Shown here: positions 53,901-61,609 of the stretch, in pieces
Layout of the letters: each line of letters starts with the position of its first letter
How positions within the stretch are numbered: the stretch's first letter is position 1
Assembly (NCBI GenBank): GCA_002838815.1
Contig: LQGW01000051.1
Coordinates: 41,871 to 105,870 of the forward strand
DNA: 64,000 nucleotides
Direction: 5' to 3'
DNA from: Clostridiaceae bacterium JG1575
Lineage (GTDB): Bacteria > Bacillota > Clostridia > Clostridiales > Clostridiaceae
Notes under the pieces: model-generated
What the model was told of the DNA's origin: nothing
What the model saw: only the letters and a program-made list of their open reading frames with translations
Databases searched by the model: none
Program-made: the position numbers and the translations under genes

Positions 53901-55457
53901 ATGAGCGATCAAAAACGAAGGAATTTTGCCTTCCCCAATGGGGAAGGCAAGGCGGTTTATCGGATTTCCCTCGTCATCGTCTTACTCATCGCCGGCGTAG
54001 GGCTGGTGTTTCAAAAGCAATTTGCCGAGGCGATGGCTTTTCTTCTTGAGTTTTTGCAGGTACAGTTCGGCTGGCTCTATCTTTTGTCCATGCTGATTTT
54101 TGTTCTGGCCGCCGTTTTGTTGGCCTTTTCCCGCTATGGAAGCATCCGATTGGGGCCCGATGATTCTACTCCTGAATATTCCACCAAGAGCTGGTTTGCG
54201 ATGCTGTTTGGCGCGGGCATGGGCATTGGCCTCGTGTTTTGGGGGGTTGCAGAACCTATTTCACACATTGTGTCTCCCATCGAGGGAATCGCACCAGGGT
54301 CTACAGAGGCCGCGTCCTTTGCTTTGCGGGCCTCCTTTAAACATTGGGGATTCCATCCTTGGGCGTGCTACACCATCCTTGGGTTGGCCCTGGGGTATTT
54401 TCAGTACCGAAAAGGCTATCCAGGCCTCATCAGTTCCATTTTTACTCCGTTGATCGGGGAAAAAAGGGTGCGAGGACCCTTAGGGAAAATTATTGATATT
54501 CTTGCGGTTTTTGCCACGGTCGCCGGAGTAGCCACGTCGCTGGGACTTGGAACCATGCAGATCAACTCAGGGCTCCACTATGTCTTTGGCATACCGAACA
54601 ATCAGTGGGTCCAGATTCTGATCATCGCAGTGATCACAGCGATATTTATCGGAACGGCCGTCGCAGGGATTGAAAAAGGCATTGCAAAGCTTGGGGATGT
54701 CAATCTATTCCTGGCGGTGCTGTTGCTCGTTTTGGCCTTCCTCATCGGACCCAAGCTTCTCTCGCTGAATGCTTTGTCCGAAGGTCTGGGCGGGTACCTC
54801 AACCATTTCTTTGAAGACTCTTTGCACCTCAATCTTCTGGGGAACAATTCTTGGGTCAATGGGTGGACGGTCTTTTACTGGGCCTGGTGGATTGCTTGGG
54901 CTCCCTTTGTAGGGTCTTTCATCGCCCGAATCTCGAAAGGACGTACGCTAAAAGAATTTATTCTGGGCGTCACCGTTGCCCCGGCGCTCACCTCGTTTAT
55001 CTGGTTTGCAATTTTTGGGTCCATGAGCATTGATATGATCGGGAAAATGGGGGTGGAGGGGATGAAGACCCTGGCGAAAACACCGGAGCTAGCTCCTTTC
55101 AAGGTTTTCTCGTACTATCCCTTGGGCTTTGTGCTTTCTTTGATCACCTTGTTTTTACTCATCACATTTTTTGTCACTTCCGCCAATTCGGCTACTTTTG
55201 TTTTAGGAATGTTCACCCAAGGGGGTGATCTCAATCCAAGCAATGGCAAAAAAATCATCTGGGGCCTGATTCAATCGGCCTTGGCCACGGTGCTTTTGTT
55301 GGCCGGAGGACTGCTTCCCCTGCAGACCGCCTCAGTGGTTGCGGCATTCCCCTTTATTTTCATCATGCTCTTTTCCATCATGTCCTTGATGAAAGCGTTA
55401 AAGGAGGAGGATTTGGAGTCCTTGCCCCCGAAAGGCCTGAAGGGACGAACTAAATAA
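53901..55457 (+). CDS. BCCT-family betaine/choline/carnitine transporter
   Basis: 518-residue, 12-helix symporter. The family signature GAGMGIGLVFWGVAEP (about residues 110-125) contains the glycine stretch of the substrate and ion site, and WVNGWTVFYWAWWIAWAPFVGSFIARISKGRT is the conserved eighth-helix block with aromatic betaine-binding Trp residues. Starts one base after grdH, so it is in the same operon. Supplies the substrate for the reductase. It ends with an inverted repeat at 55511-55549. Confidence 0.93.
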   Translation: MSDQKRRNFAFPNGEGKAVYRISLVIVLLIAGVGLVFQKQFAEAMAFLLEFLQVQFGWLYLLSMLIFVLAAVLLAFSRYGSIRLGPDDSTPEYSTKSWFAMLFGAGMGIGLVFWGVAEPISHIVSPIEGIAPGSTEAASFALRASFKHWGFHPWACYTILGLALGYFQYRKGYPGLISSIFTPLIGEKRVRGPLGKIIDILAVFATVAGVATSLGLGTMQINSGLHYVFGIPNNQWVQILIIAVITAIFIGTAVAGIEKGIAKLGDVNLFLAVLLLVLAFLIGPKLLSLNALSEGLGGYLNHFFEDSLHLNLLGNNSWVNGWTVFYWAWWIAWAPFVGSFIARISKGRTLKEFILGVTVAPALTSFIWFAIFGSMSIDMIGKMGVEGMKTLAKTPELAPFKVFSYYPLGFVLSLITLFLLITFFVTSANSATFVLGMFTQGGDLNPSNGKKIIWGLIQSALATVLLLAGGLLPLQTASVVAAFPFIFIMLFSIMSLMKALKEEDLESLPPKGLKGRTK

Positions 55458-55898
55458 GCAGATCCATAAGGCTTGTGCTCAATTCATTGCTGAATTGAGA
55501 AGCCTCGTGTAAGAAGAGACTCTTTTCCTCCGGAGAAGGGTCTCTTCTTATGAGGAGCCGGATATAGAACTTTCGGGGGGCTCCTTGTTTCGTTTGGATC
55601 AAAACGTCTGGTCTTTCGTTTAGGGTTGTTCTCATGGAGGCCAATCAATCCTTGGGGGAGATGCGGGTGAGGCGTGCCATCCACAGGAAGGATCCAGAGG
55701 GTCCTTATCCTAGGGGGCGTGCGCAGTTCTTTAGCGATAACTCGAGCGAACATCCGTGGGTTTTGTGCTGGTTTTCAAAAAAGATACAGGATTTAAGAAG
55801 CCTCTTGCCCAAACGATAAGGTACAATGAGGGTGTCGCGGCCAAGGAGCGGTGGCATAGGATATCCGTCTGTTGTCGAGGGAAAAGGAGAGCAAAAAC
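55458..55898. other. Gene-free region after the betaine operon
   Basis: Holds a hairpin of about 19 bp (55511-55549, AAGAAGAGAC with GTCTCTTCTT) that may end the operon although no T run follows on the plus strand. Small open frames here have no ribosome sites. The last ~80 bases lead into the peptidase gene. Confidence 0.45.
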
Positions 55899-57689
55899 AT
55901 GGATCATACGCGTTGGAATTTGGAGATTCTTTACAAGGGTTTTGAGGATTCAGCCATTGCAGAGGATTTCGATCGCTTGGAGGCGAGCCTCAAGGATTTT
56001 TCTCTTTGGAGCGAGAAAGAGCTTAGCCAAGGGGAACTGACGAGGGAAAAAATAAAAATAGTTTTGGATCGACAATCGGAACTTTTGGATCGGATGCAGC
56101 GTCTGAGTCATTTCATGCATTTGAATTTGGCTGTGGATACGGGGAATAAAGCCGCTCAAAAAGGGCAAGAGCGCATCCGAAGCTACGCCGGAGAATGGAA
56201 GAACCTTCAGGTTCTTTTCAGCCAGGCCTTGAAGAACTGCGAGGACTTGGAGGCGCTCATTGAATCCGATCCTTTCTTGAAGGAGCATGCTTTTTATCTG
56301 CGGGAGCAAAAGAAAAAGGCCGACCATCTGCTCTCGAAGGAGGAAGAGGTTCTTTTGGCTCGTCTGCGCAACACCGGGTCCCTGGCGTTTCAAACGCTGC
56401 AGGGGGATTTGTTGAGCCGTATGATGATACCGGTGGATCTGCCTGAGGGATCCACCGCCCTACCGCTGCCGGCTCTTCGCAATCTCGCCTATCATCAGGA
56501 CCCCGAGGTGCGTAAGAGAGGCTACCTGGCCGAGCTTTCTGCGTATCCTGAAATTGGCACGGCTTCCAGTGCCTGTCTTTCGGCCATTAAGGGGGAAGTG
56601 CTCACAACGAGTCGGCTTCGTGGATTTGACCATCCGCTGGAAGAAACTCTCTTGGAATCTCGCATGACAAAAAAAACGCTGGATGCGTTGCTTTTGGCCA
56701 TTCAGGAGGCGTTGCCGGATTTTCGCCGGTATCTTCTTCGTAAGGCTGAGCTTTTGGGGCATACCCAGGGACTGCCGTTTTACGATCTTTTTGCGCCCAT
56801 GGGGGATGCGGAGAAAACCTACAGCTATGACGAAGCCATGGAGTATCTCATCGAAACCTTCCGCCCGTTTTCTCAAGAGCTTTCAGACTACATTGAATGC
56901 GCTTATCAAGGCCGATGGCTCGATGTGGAGCCTCGCATGGGCAAACGGGGCGGAGCATTTTGCCTGAATCTTCGCCGCAACGGAGAATCTCGCATTCTTG
57001 CGAACTTTGACGGATCGTTCAGCAACATGACGACGCTGGCTCATGAATTGGGGCACGGCTATCATGGATATCAGCTAAGGGATGAAGCGATTCTCAATAC
57101 CTCTTATCCCATGCCCATCGCCGAGACGGCGTCCATTTTCAATGAAACCCTCATTGAAAATGCAGCCATTGAAAAAGCGCAAGGGGCCGAGCGAATCGGG
57201 CTTTTGGAGGCCAGCCTTCAAGGGGCGACCCAGGTCATTGTGGATATTTATTCTCGGTTCCTTTTTGAAGATCGGGTCTTTACGGAGCGGGCTAAGGGTC
57301 CCTTAGGGGAGAAGGAGCTCAAGGAGATCATGCTTTGGGCGCAGGAGAAATCCTATGGTGAGGCATTGGACCCTAAATTCCGCCATCCCTACATGTGGAT
57401 CAATAAACCCCATTATTACAATTCCGGACTCTCTTACTACAATTTTCCCTATGCTTTCGGCCTGCTGTTCGCCAAGGGGCTCTATGCCCTCTCTTTGGAA
57501 GAGGGCGCAGACTTCTTGCCTCGTTATCAAAAACTTCTGGCAAAAACGGGCAAAAAAGATTTAAAGCAGCTGACCCAAACCATGGGCATTGATATTGAGT
57601 CGCCGGACTTTTTCCGCAAGTCTTTGGGCATTTTGCGTCGCATGATTGAAGAATTCTTAGCGGCTACAAAGGAGGGGGCGCGCATATGA
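55899..57689 (+). CDS. pepF: Oligoendopeptidase F-like M3 metallopeptidase
   Basis: 596-residue cytoplasmic peptidase that degrades oligopeptides. The zinc site HELGH is in TTLAHELGHGYHGYQL (about residues 377-391), with the third ligand Glu in AETASIFNETL downstream. The layout (helical N-terminal 1-200, catalytic C-terminal) matches the PepF/PepB clade. Start ATG 55899 follows AAAGGAG by nine bases. It overlaps proC by four bases. Distinct from the M3 peptidase at 19098-20795. Confidence 0.92.
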   Translation: MDHTRWNLEILYKGFEDSAIAEDFDRLEASLKDFSLWSEKELSQGELTREKIKIVLDRQSELLDRMQRLSHFMHLNLAVDTGNKAAQKGQERIRSYAGEWKNLQVLFSQALKNCEDLEALIESDPFLKEHAFYLREQKKKADHLLSKEEEVLLARLRNTGSLAFQTLQGDLLSRMMIPVDLPEGSTALPLPALRNLAYHQDPEVRKRGYLAELSAYPEIGTASSACLSAIKGEVLTTSRLRGFDHPLEETLLESRMTKKTLDALLLAIQEALPDFRRYLLRKAELLGHTQGLPFYDLFAPMGDAEKTYSYDEAMEYLIETFRPFSQELSDYIECAYQGRWLDVEPRMGKRGGAFCLNLRRNGESRILANFDGSFSNMTTLAHELGHGYHGYQLRDEAILNTSYPMPIAETASIFNETLIENAAIEKAQGAERIGLLEASLQGATQVIVDIYSRFLFEDRVFTERAKGPLGEKELKEIMLWAQEKSYGEALDPKFRHPYMWINKPHYYNSGLSYYNFPYAFGLLFAKGLYALSLEEGADFLPRYQKLLAKTGKKDLKQLTQTMGIDIESPDFFRKSLGILRRMIEEFLAATKEGARI

Positions 57690-58477
57690 ACATTGGGTTT
57701 TTAGGGTTTGGCGCCATGGCTCAGGCCATGAGTTGTGGACTCCAGCGCAAAAGAGAAGAAGGGGGGCTGATATTAGGCGCCAGCGCCCGGGATGCGGCGA
57801 AGCTTCAGAAATATGCCCAGCCCTTGGGGGTGCGTCCTTTTGAAACCAACCGAGAGCTTGCAAAATGGGCCCAAGTGCTCTTTCTTTGCGTGAAACCCCA
57901 CCAGGTGGCCGCAATCTTGCAGGAAATCCGCGGCCATCAGCGCCGCGATCAGCTCCTCATCAGCGTGGCGGCGGGGATTTCCTTGGACGATCTGATGGCG
58001 CATTGTGAGGAAGGCGCCCAGGTGCTGCGGGCGTTGCCCAATACGCCCGTGCGAGTTGGGGCCGGGATGACCTTATACAGCCCGGGACCGGGACTTAAAG
58101 CGCAGATGGCGGAAATGGGCCGGGAGCTGTTGGCCTCATTCGGTCTCGTTGAGCGCATCGAAGAAGAGAAAATGGCGGCTGCGGGAAGCTTGACGGGGTG
58201 CACCCCGGCCTTTTTCTGCATGGTTTTGGACGCTTTGGCCGATGGTGCGGTTCATCAAGGGGTTTCCCGGGAAGCCGCCCTGCGCTTGGCGGCGGCCAGC
58301 ATGAAGGGGACGGCGGAGCTTTGCCTCATCACCAAAGACCATCCCGCTGTTCTAAAAGATCAGGTGACGAGCCCCAAGGGTACCACCATTGAGGGCCTTC
58401 GGACTTTGGAGCGGCAAGGCCTTCGCAGTGCCTTGATGGAGGCCTTGATTGCCTCCTGCGTCAAAACAAGGTCTTGA
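57686..58477 (+). CDS. proC: Pyrroline-5-carboxylate reductase
   Basis: 263-residue NAD(P)H-dependent enzyme for the last step of proline synthesis (or, in Stickland fermenters, the reverse side reactions of ornithine/proline). N-terminal Rossmann loop GFLGFGAMAQAM (4-15), central MRALPNTPVRVGAGMTLY-like LRALPNTPVRVGAGMTLY and C-terminal LTGCTPAFF...MALRLA-type helices with the ProC signature DQVTSPKGTTIEGLRTLE. ATG overlaps the pepF stop. A strong palindromic terminator follows. Confidence 0.93.
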   Translation: MNIGFLGFGAMAQAMSCGLQRKREEGGLILGASARDAAKLQKYAQPLGVRPFETNRELAKWAQVLFLCVKPHQVAAILQEIRGHQRRDQLLISVAAGISLDDLMAHCEEGAQVLRALPNTPVRVGAGMTLYSPGPGLKAQMAEMGRELLASFGLVERIEEEKMAAAGSLTGCTPAFFCMVLDALADGAVHQGVSREAALRLAAASMKGTAELCLITKDHPAVLKDQVTSPKGTTIEGLRTLERQGLRSALMEALIASCVKTRS

Positions 58478-58488
58478 TGTTAAAAAGA

Positions 58489-58538
58489 CGCAAAAAAAAG
58501 CAGAGGCTTCCCTGGTGGGGGCTCTGCTTTTTTTTGCG
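58489..58538. terminator. Bidirectional terminator
   Basis: CGCAAAAAAAAGCAGAG at 58489-58505 is the exact reverse complement of 58522-58538. The stem itself has A8/T8 tracts, so it can stop transcription from both sides (proC and the minus-strand gene at 58550). Confidence 0.88.
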
Positions 58539-58549
58539 CGGGAAGGGAT

Positions 58550-59311
58550 TTAAAGCGGACCTTCCTTCGATACGCGGTGGATCATGGGCGCACTGGAAGA
58601 AGGATCGTTGCCCTCTTGAGCCTTTTCATAAAACACCTCATAAACATCTCGATCGTATTGCCCGAGCTCTGGAGAGACGGCAAAGTAGACTTCGGCTCTG
58701 GTGAGTCGCTCCTCGGTGTAGGTGAAATACTCGTAATGAAGGACCATGTCTGAGGGGCCGTAGGGGTCGAAGTCGGTGAAGGCATAGCTTTCCACGTACC
58801 CATGAGGTTTTGCGGCCTTACAGACGCAAAGAACCCGTCCCGTGGCGGTTTCAAAGGTGATGCCGTATTCTTGTACGCCGCGGCGCAAAATAAATTCCTG
58901 ATCCTTCGGCAACGTGCCGGGCTGGGAAGCCGCGTAGTGGCGCACGCCGATCAGGCGATCTGCGGCGTCATAAAGGAATTCATAGTACGGTTCTCCGGTG
59001 AGCGCTGCTTTAGGATCCAGGGGGATGCCTCGATTGCACTCGGCCACCAATAAATCCAAAATGGGGCTGGGGTTCAACATTCCGCGATGCAGGCAGTCAC
59101 CGCCTTGGGCTCGGCGAATGTGGTGGATGTCTGGAGCAATTTTTGCTTCCCATTCGTGCATGATGCCTTCATGGGCGGCTCCCATTTGCCAAAGATCATC
59201 CAAAAGGAGTTTAAAATCCTCCATATCTCGGGCCTTGCCAGCGCCCAATACGGCGTCAAAGAGGGTGTTCACTCCGTTTTTCAATCGTTGCAGGGGGGTA
59301 TCGTGTGCCAT
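58550..59311 (-). CDS. Uncharacterised protein
   Basis: 253-residue soluble protein, moderately acidic, with no signal peptide or membrane segment. I recognise no domain. Visible features are a Cys/His-bearing segment IHHIRRAQGGDCLHRG (about residues 62-77) and a C-terminal half rich in Tyr/Phe (DMVLHYEYFTYTEERLT). Start at ATG 59311 has AAGGAGGTG upstream; the longer open frame to 59395 overlaps the next gene and lacks a site. Probably co-transcribed with the coiled-coil protein 40 bases upstream. Confidence 0.65.
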   Translation of the reverse strand: MAHDTPLQRLKNGVNTLFDAVLGAGKARDMEDFKLLLDDLWQMGAAHEGIMHEWEAKIAPDIHHIRRAQGGDCLHRGMLNPSPILDLLVAECNRGIPLDPKAALTGEPYYEFLYDAADRLIGVRHYAASQPGTLPKDQEFILRRGVQEYGITFETATGRVLCVCKAAKPHGYVESYAFTDFDPYGPSDMVLHYEYFTYTEERLTRAEVYFAVSPELGQYDRDVYEVFYEKAQEGNDPSSSAPMIHRVSKEGPL

Positions 59312-59351
59312 TATGACACCTCCTTTTCCAGTGGGGCGTCGCATCCAACGA

Positions 59352-60029
59352 TTAGGAGGCGGGCGGCGCCGGGGATTCTTCGTTCTTGGAGTCATCCGTC
59401 GTAGAGGCTGCAGGGGGGTTAGGCGCAGCGACTGGTGAGATCACTTCAACCTCGTTTTCAGGATCTGGTTTGGTGGCGGCCTTTGGGGCGCGGGCAAAGG
59501 GATCCTCCTTTGGGAAGATGGGGCCTTGATCCTCTGGGGCGTAGGCCGACTTTTCTTTTTTGGCTTCGGCGGTCTCCGACGGGAAAAGATCCATGTCACT
59601 CATCTGCTGCAAGACGCGCTGCTGCAGATTTTCCACCATGCCGGACACTTTTTTGAGGGCCATATGCCCCAGGCTCTTGGGCTGCAGGCGGCTGGCCTCT
59701 TCCTGAGCCTTAAAGCGCGTCTCAAAGTCAAAGAGCTGCTCGGTGAGCTCTTGCACCATGCGCTTGCGTTCGGCAATCTCTTGCTCCAGGGTTTCTTTTT
59801 CCGCGATCCACTGATCCCGTTCCAAAAGAAGACGGTTTTGGACCTCCTTTGCGTCCTGGCATTGGCTTTGCAAGGTGGTGATCTGTGAGCAAAGGCGCTT
59901 GTGGTTTTGCGCTGCTTGCTCCCGTTGAGCCTCCAGTTGATCGTTGCGCCGCTTCTTTTGGAGAAGCCAAGCGATGACAAAACCAAGAATGAGGCCGCCG
60001 ATTGATAATACAACATACATGGGGTCCAT
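59352..60029 (-). CDS. Membrane-anchored coiled-coil protein
   Basis: 225 residues: one N-terminal membrane helix (about 4-23, YVVLSIGGLILGFVIAWLL), a long charged coiled coil (25-115), and an acidic, Pro/Ala-rich disordered tail. This layout is shared by ZapG/YtrH-type and RmuC-like envelope proteins, but no family is certain. GAGGAGG lies seven bases before the ATG. First gene of a two-gene unit with the uncharacterised protein. Confidence 0.65.
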   Translation of the reverse strand: MDPMYVVLSIGGLILGFVIAWLLQKKRRNDQLEAQREQAAQNHKRLCSQITTLQSQCQDAKEVQNRLLLERDQWIAEKETLEQEIAERKRMVQELTEQLFDFETRFKAQEEASRLQPKSLGHMALKKVSGMVENLQQRVLQQMSDMDLFPSETAEAKKEKSAYAPEDQGPIFPKEDPFARAPKAATKPDPENEVEVISPVAAPNPPAASTTDDSKNEESPAPPAS

Positions 60030-60281
60030 CTCATTACCTCCTCAATTCCAGGGGAGCTCCCCTTGATAAAGGGAGTTCTGATACTGCCAATTTACCACAG
60101 TTTGGGGCGAAATGGGGCAGCAGATCCTAGAAAAAAAACAGGGCAGAATTATGGATTTGGGCGAAGAGGGGCAAAAGCGGGGGAATGTTTCGCCAGGAGG
60201 CCCTTAGAAAAGATTTTCTGCAGTTTTTTTCATAGACCTCTTCTCAAGCTCCCGATCCTATGATATGATACATTTTGTTGA

Positions 60282-60368
60282 GCCGCTGTGGCGGAATTGG
60301 CAGACGCGCTGGACTCAAAATCCTGTGATAGCAATATCGTGCCGGTTCGACCCCGGCCAGCGGCACCA
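60282..60368 (+). tRNA. tRNA-Leu (anticodon CAA)
   Basis: 87 bases including encoded CCA. Acceptor GCCGCTG (60282-60288) pairs with CAGCGGC (60358-60364), discriminator A, CCA at 60366-60368. The anticodon loop CTCAAAA gives CAA (reads UUG). The long variable arm GATA-GCAA-TATC marks a class II tRNA, and the T arm GCCGG-TTCGACC-CCGGC is perfect. The second base pair of the anticodon stem is T-T. Confidence 0.95.
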
Positions 60369-60372
60369 CACC

Positions 60373-60421
60373 AAAAACCTTCGAATCCTTTTTTTGAAAA
60401 AGATTGATTCGAAGGTTTTTT
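60373..60421 (+). terminator. Terminator of tRNA-Leu
   Basis: AAAAACCTTCGAATC at 60373-60387 is the exact reverse complement of 60406-60420 and ends in six T. Confidence 0.9.
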
Positions 60422-60503
60422 AGAGAACATCGAAAAAATTAGCGCATGTCCTCTCCAAGGACGTCCTCGGGGAGGCAGATAAAGCCCCTTGTAAGCGCCG
60501 AAT

Positions 60504-60551
60504 AAGGCACCTATATTCTGACCAAGAAGTATATCAGGATATAGGTGCCTT
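60504..60551. repeat. Inverted repeat at the end of the IS66 remnant
   Basis: AAGGCACCTATATTCTGA (60504-60521) pairs with TCAGGATATAGGTGCCTT (about 60534-60551) with small bulges. It directly follows the transposase stop codon and may be its terminator. Confidence 0.6.
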
Positions 60552-60555
60552 CTTG

Positions 60556-61080
60556 CTATGCTTTTTTCTTTACTCGGATCTTTTTCGGAATTTTCTCTGA
60601 CGAGGGAAAAACGTCTTCTAATTTCTCCTCCGTTTGCCTATTTTGGCTTAGCTCTTCCATGAGATAGGCAAGATAGGCTGTTGGGTTCAGATCGTTAGCT
60701 TTTGCAGTTTCTACGATGCTAAAGAGGATTCCACAGGAATCGGCCCCCTTACCGAGTCGCTGAAAAGATTGTTTTTTCGGCCGATGACGAATTGTTTTAT
60801 GCCACGCTCTGCCCGATTATTGGACCCTTCCAAATCTCCATCGACAAGGAACCGCATCAGGTTCTCCCAGTAATTCAGTCTGTAGGCCATGGCCTGCCCC
60901 AGCTTGCTTTTGGGGGGATCATCATTCACTCTTTTCTCAGCGATTCCTGTAGCGCCTCAACCTTGGGTTTCACCAAATCCAGGCGTCGTTCCTATCGTTC
61001 GTTTCCTCGTAAGTGTGCTATCTTTTTCTCCAGGTAGAACAGCTCATCGCCCGCCCGGAAAAGCGGGGATAGGGACCGAT
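60556..61080 (-). pseudogene. tnpC: IS66 transposase (TnpC) C-terminal remnant
   Basis: Three overlapping frames together encode the IS66 C-terminal half in the correct order. The segment VKPKVEALQESLRKE stops at a TGA and resumes in another frame as NDDPPKSKLGQ. After DSVRG the frame breaks again and resumes as SIVETAKANDLNPTAYL to the stop ...RVKKKA. These are two single-base shifts, so it is non-functional. Neighbouring functional IS66 copies are not seen. Confidence 0.82.
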
Positions 61081-61219
61081 AATTCCTTAATAGGAGATCC
61101 TTCGGTAGTTGTTCCCTCACAGTTTTGGCGGTTAGAGATCTTTGTGATGTGTTTTTACAAACAAGCGCGGGTTGATTGATGTGTAGTCCATCCATCAACC
61201 CATCGTATGGCAACCTGGT

Positions 61220-61450
61220 TCATTCATAGGGTTCTACCCGTTGATCGGGCCAGACGAATCGACCAGTTTCCAGTCGCTTGTAGTGGAGCCCAAACTCATT
61301 AAAATTCCAAGGGACAATCTGGATCTTAACCTCCGCCTTATTCCAAAAAAGAAAGCAAGTACCGAAAGAGGGGCTGCCCCGTAGGACTTCCTGAATCTAT
61401 GCGGTAAGTCCATGGATGGACAAACGGAAAGCCACAGGTTTGGAGATGAG
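61220..61450 (-). pseudogene. tnpB: IS66 accessory protein TnpB remnant
   Basis: The frame ending at 61220 encodes KPVAFRLSIHGLTA, a stop (TAG at 61399-61397), then IQEVLRGSPSFGTCFLFWN and GLHYKRLETGRFVWPDQ, which follows TnpB of IS66 (KPxDFRKSIDGL...YKRLExGRFxWP). The in-frame stop and missing N-terminus mark it as decayed. Confidence 0.8.
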
Positions 61451-61490
61451 ATCAATCTGCTTCTCCGGCTTATCACCATGATCATTAGAC

Positions 61491-61545
61491 AAGCTGAACC
61501 TCTCATGATAGACATACCCTAATGGGTTTGAGGTTCAGCTTGTTT
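61491..61545. repeat. 14-bp inverted repeat downstream of the metal ATPase gene
   Basis: ACAAGCTGAACCTC (61491-61504) is the exact reverse complement of 61532-61545. It lies between the IS66 remnant and the P-type ATPase stop and may act as terminator or mark an element end. Confidence 0.6.
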
Positions 61546-61609
61546 TGCCATGGGGCATCCATTATGTGTTTACGATATAACGAAACTGTTATGATATCCG
61601 ACCTTAATT

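Larger units (their letters stand above)
60556..61460 (-). mobile_element. Degenerate IS66-family insertion sequence
   Basis: Minus-strand remains of two IS66 proteins. The C-terminal part of transposase TnpC runs from about 61080 to the stop at 60556-60558: KSKLGQAMAYRLNYWENLMRFL, GSNNRAERGIKQFVIGRKN, then TAKANDLNPTAYLAYLMEEL. It is broken by at least two frameshifts, one from a lost G in the run at 60744-60748 and one near 60930. TnpB lies at 61220-61450 (RGSPSFGTCFLFWN, GLHYKRLETGRFVWP) with an in-frame stop at 61397-61399. The N-terminal half of TnpC is missing, so the element is dead. Confidence 0.85.

Noticed and set aside
55484..55819. Small open frames on both strands after the BCCT gene
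   Set aside because: No ribosome sites and they span a hairpin; they look like chance frames.
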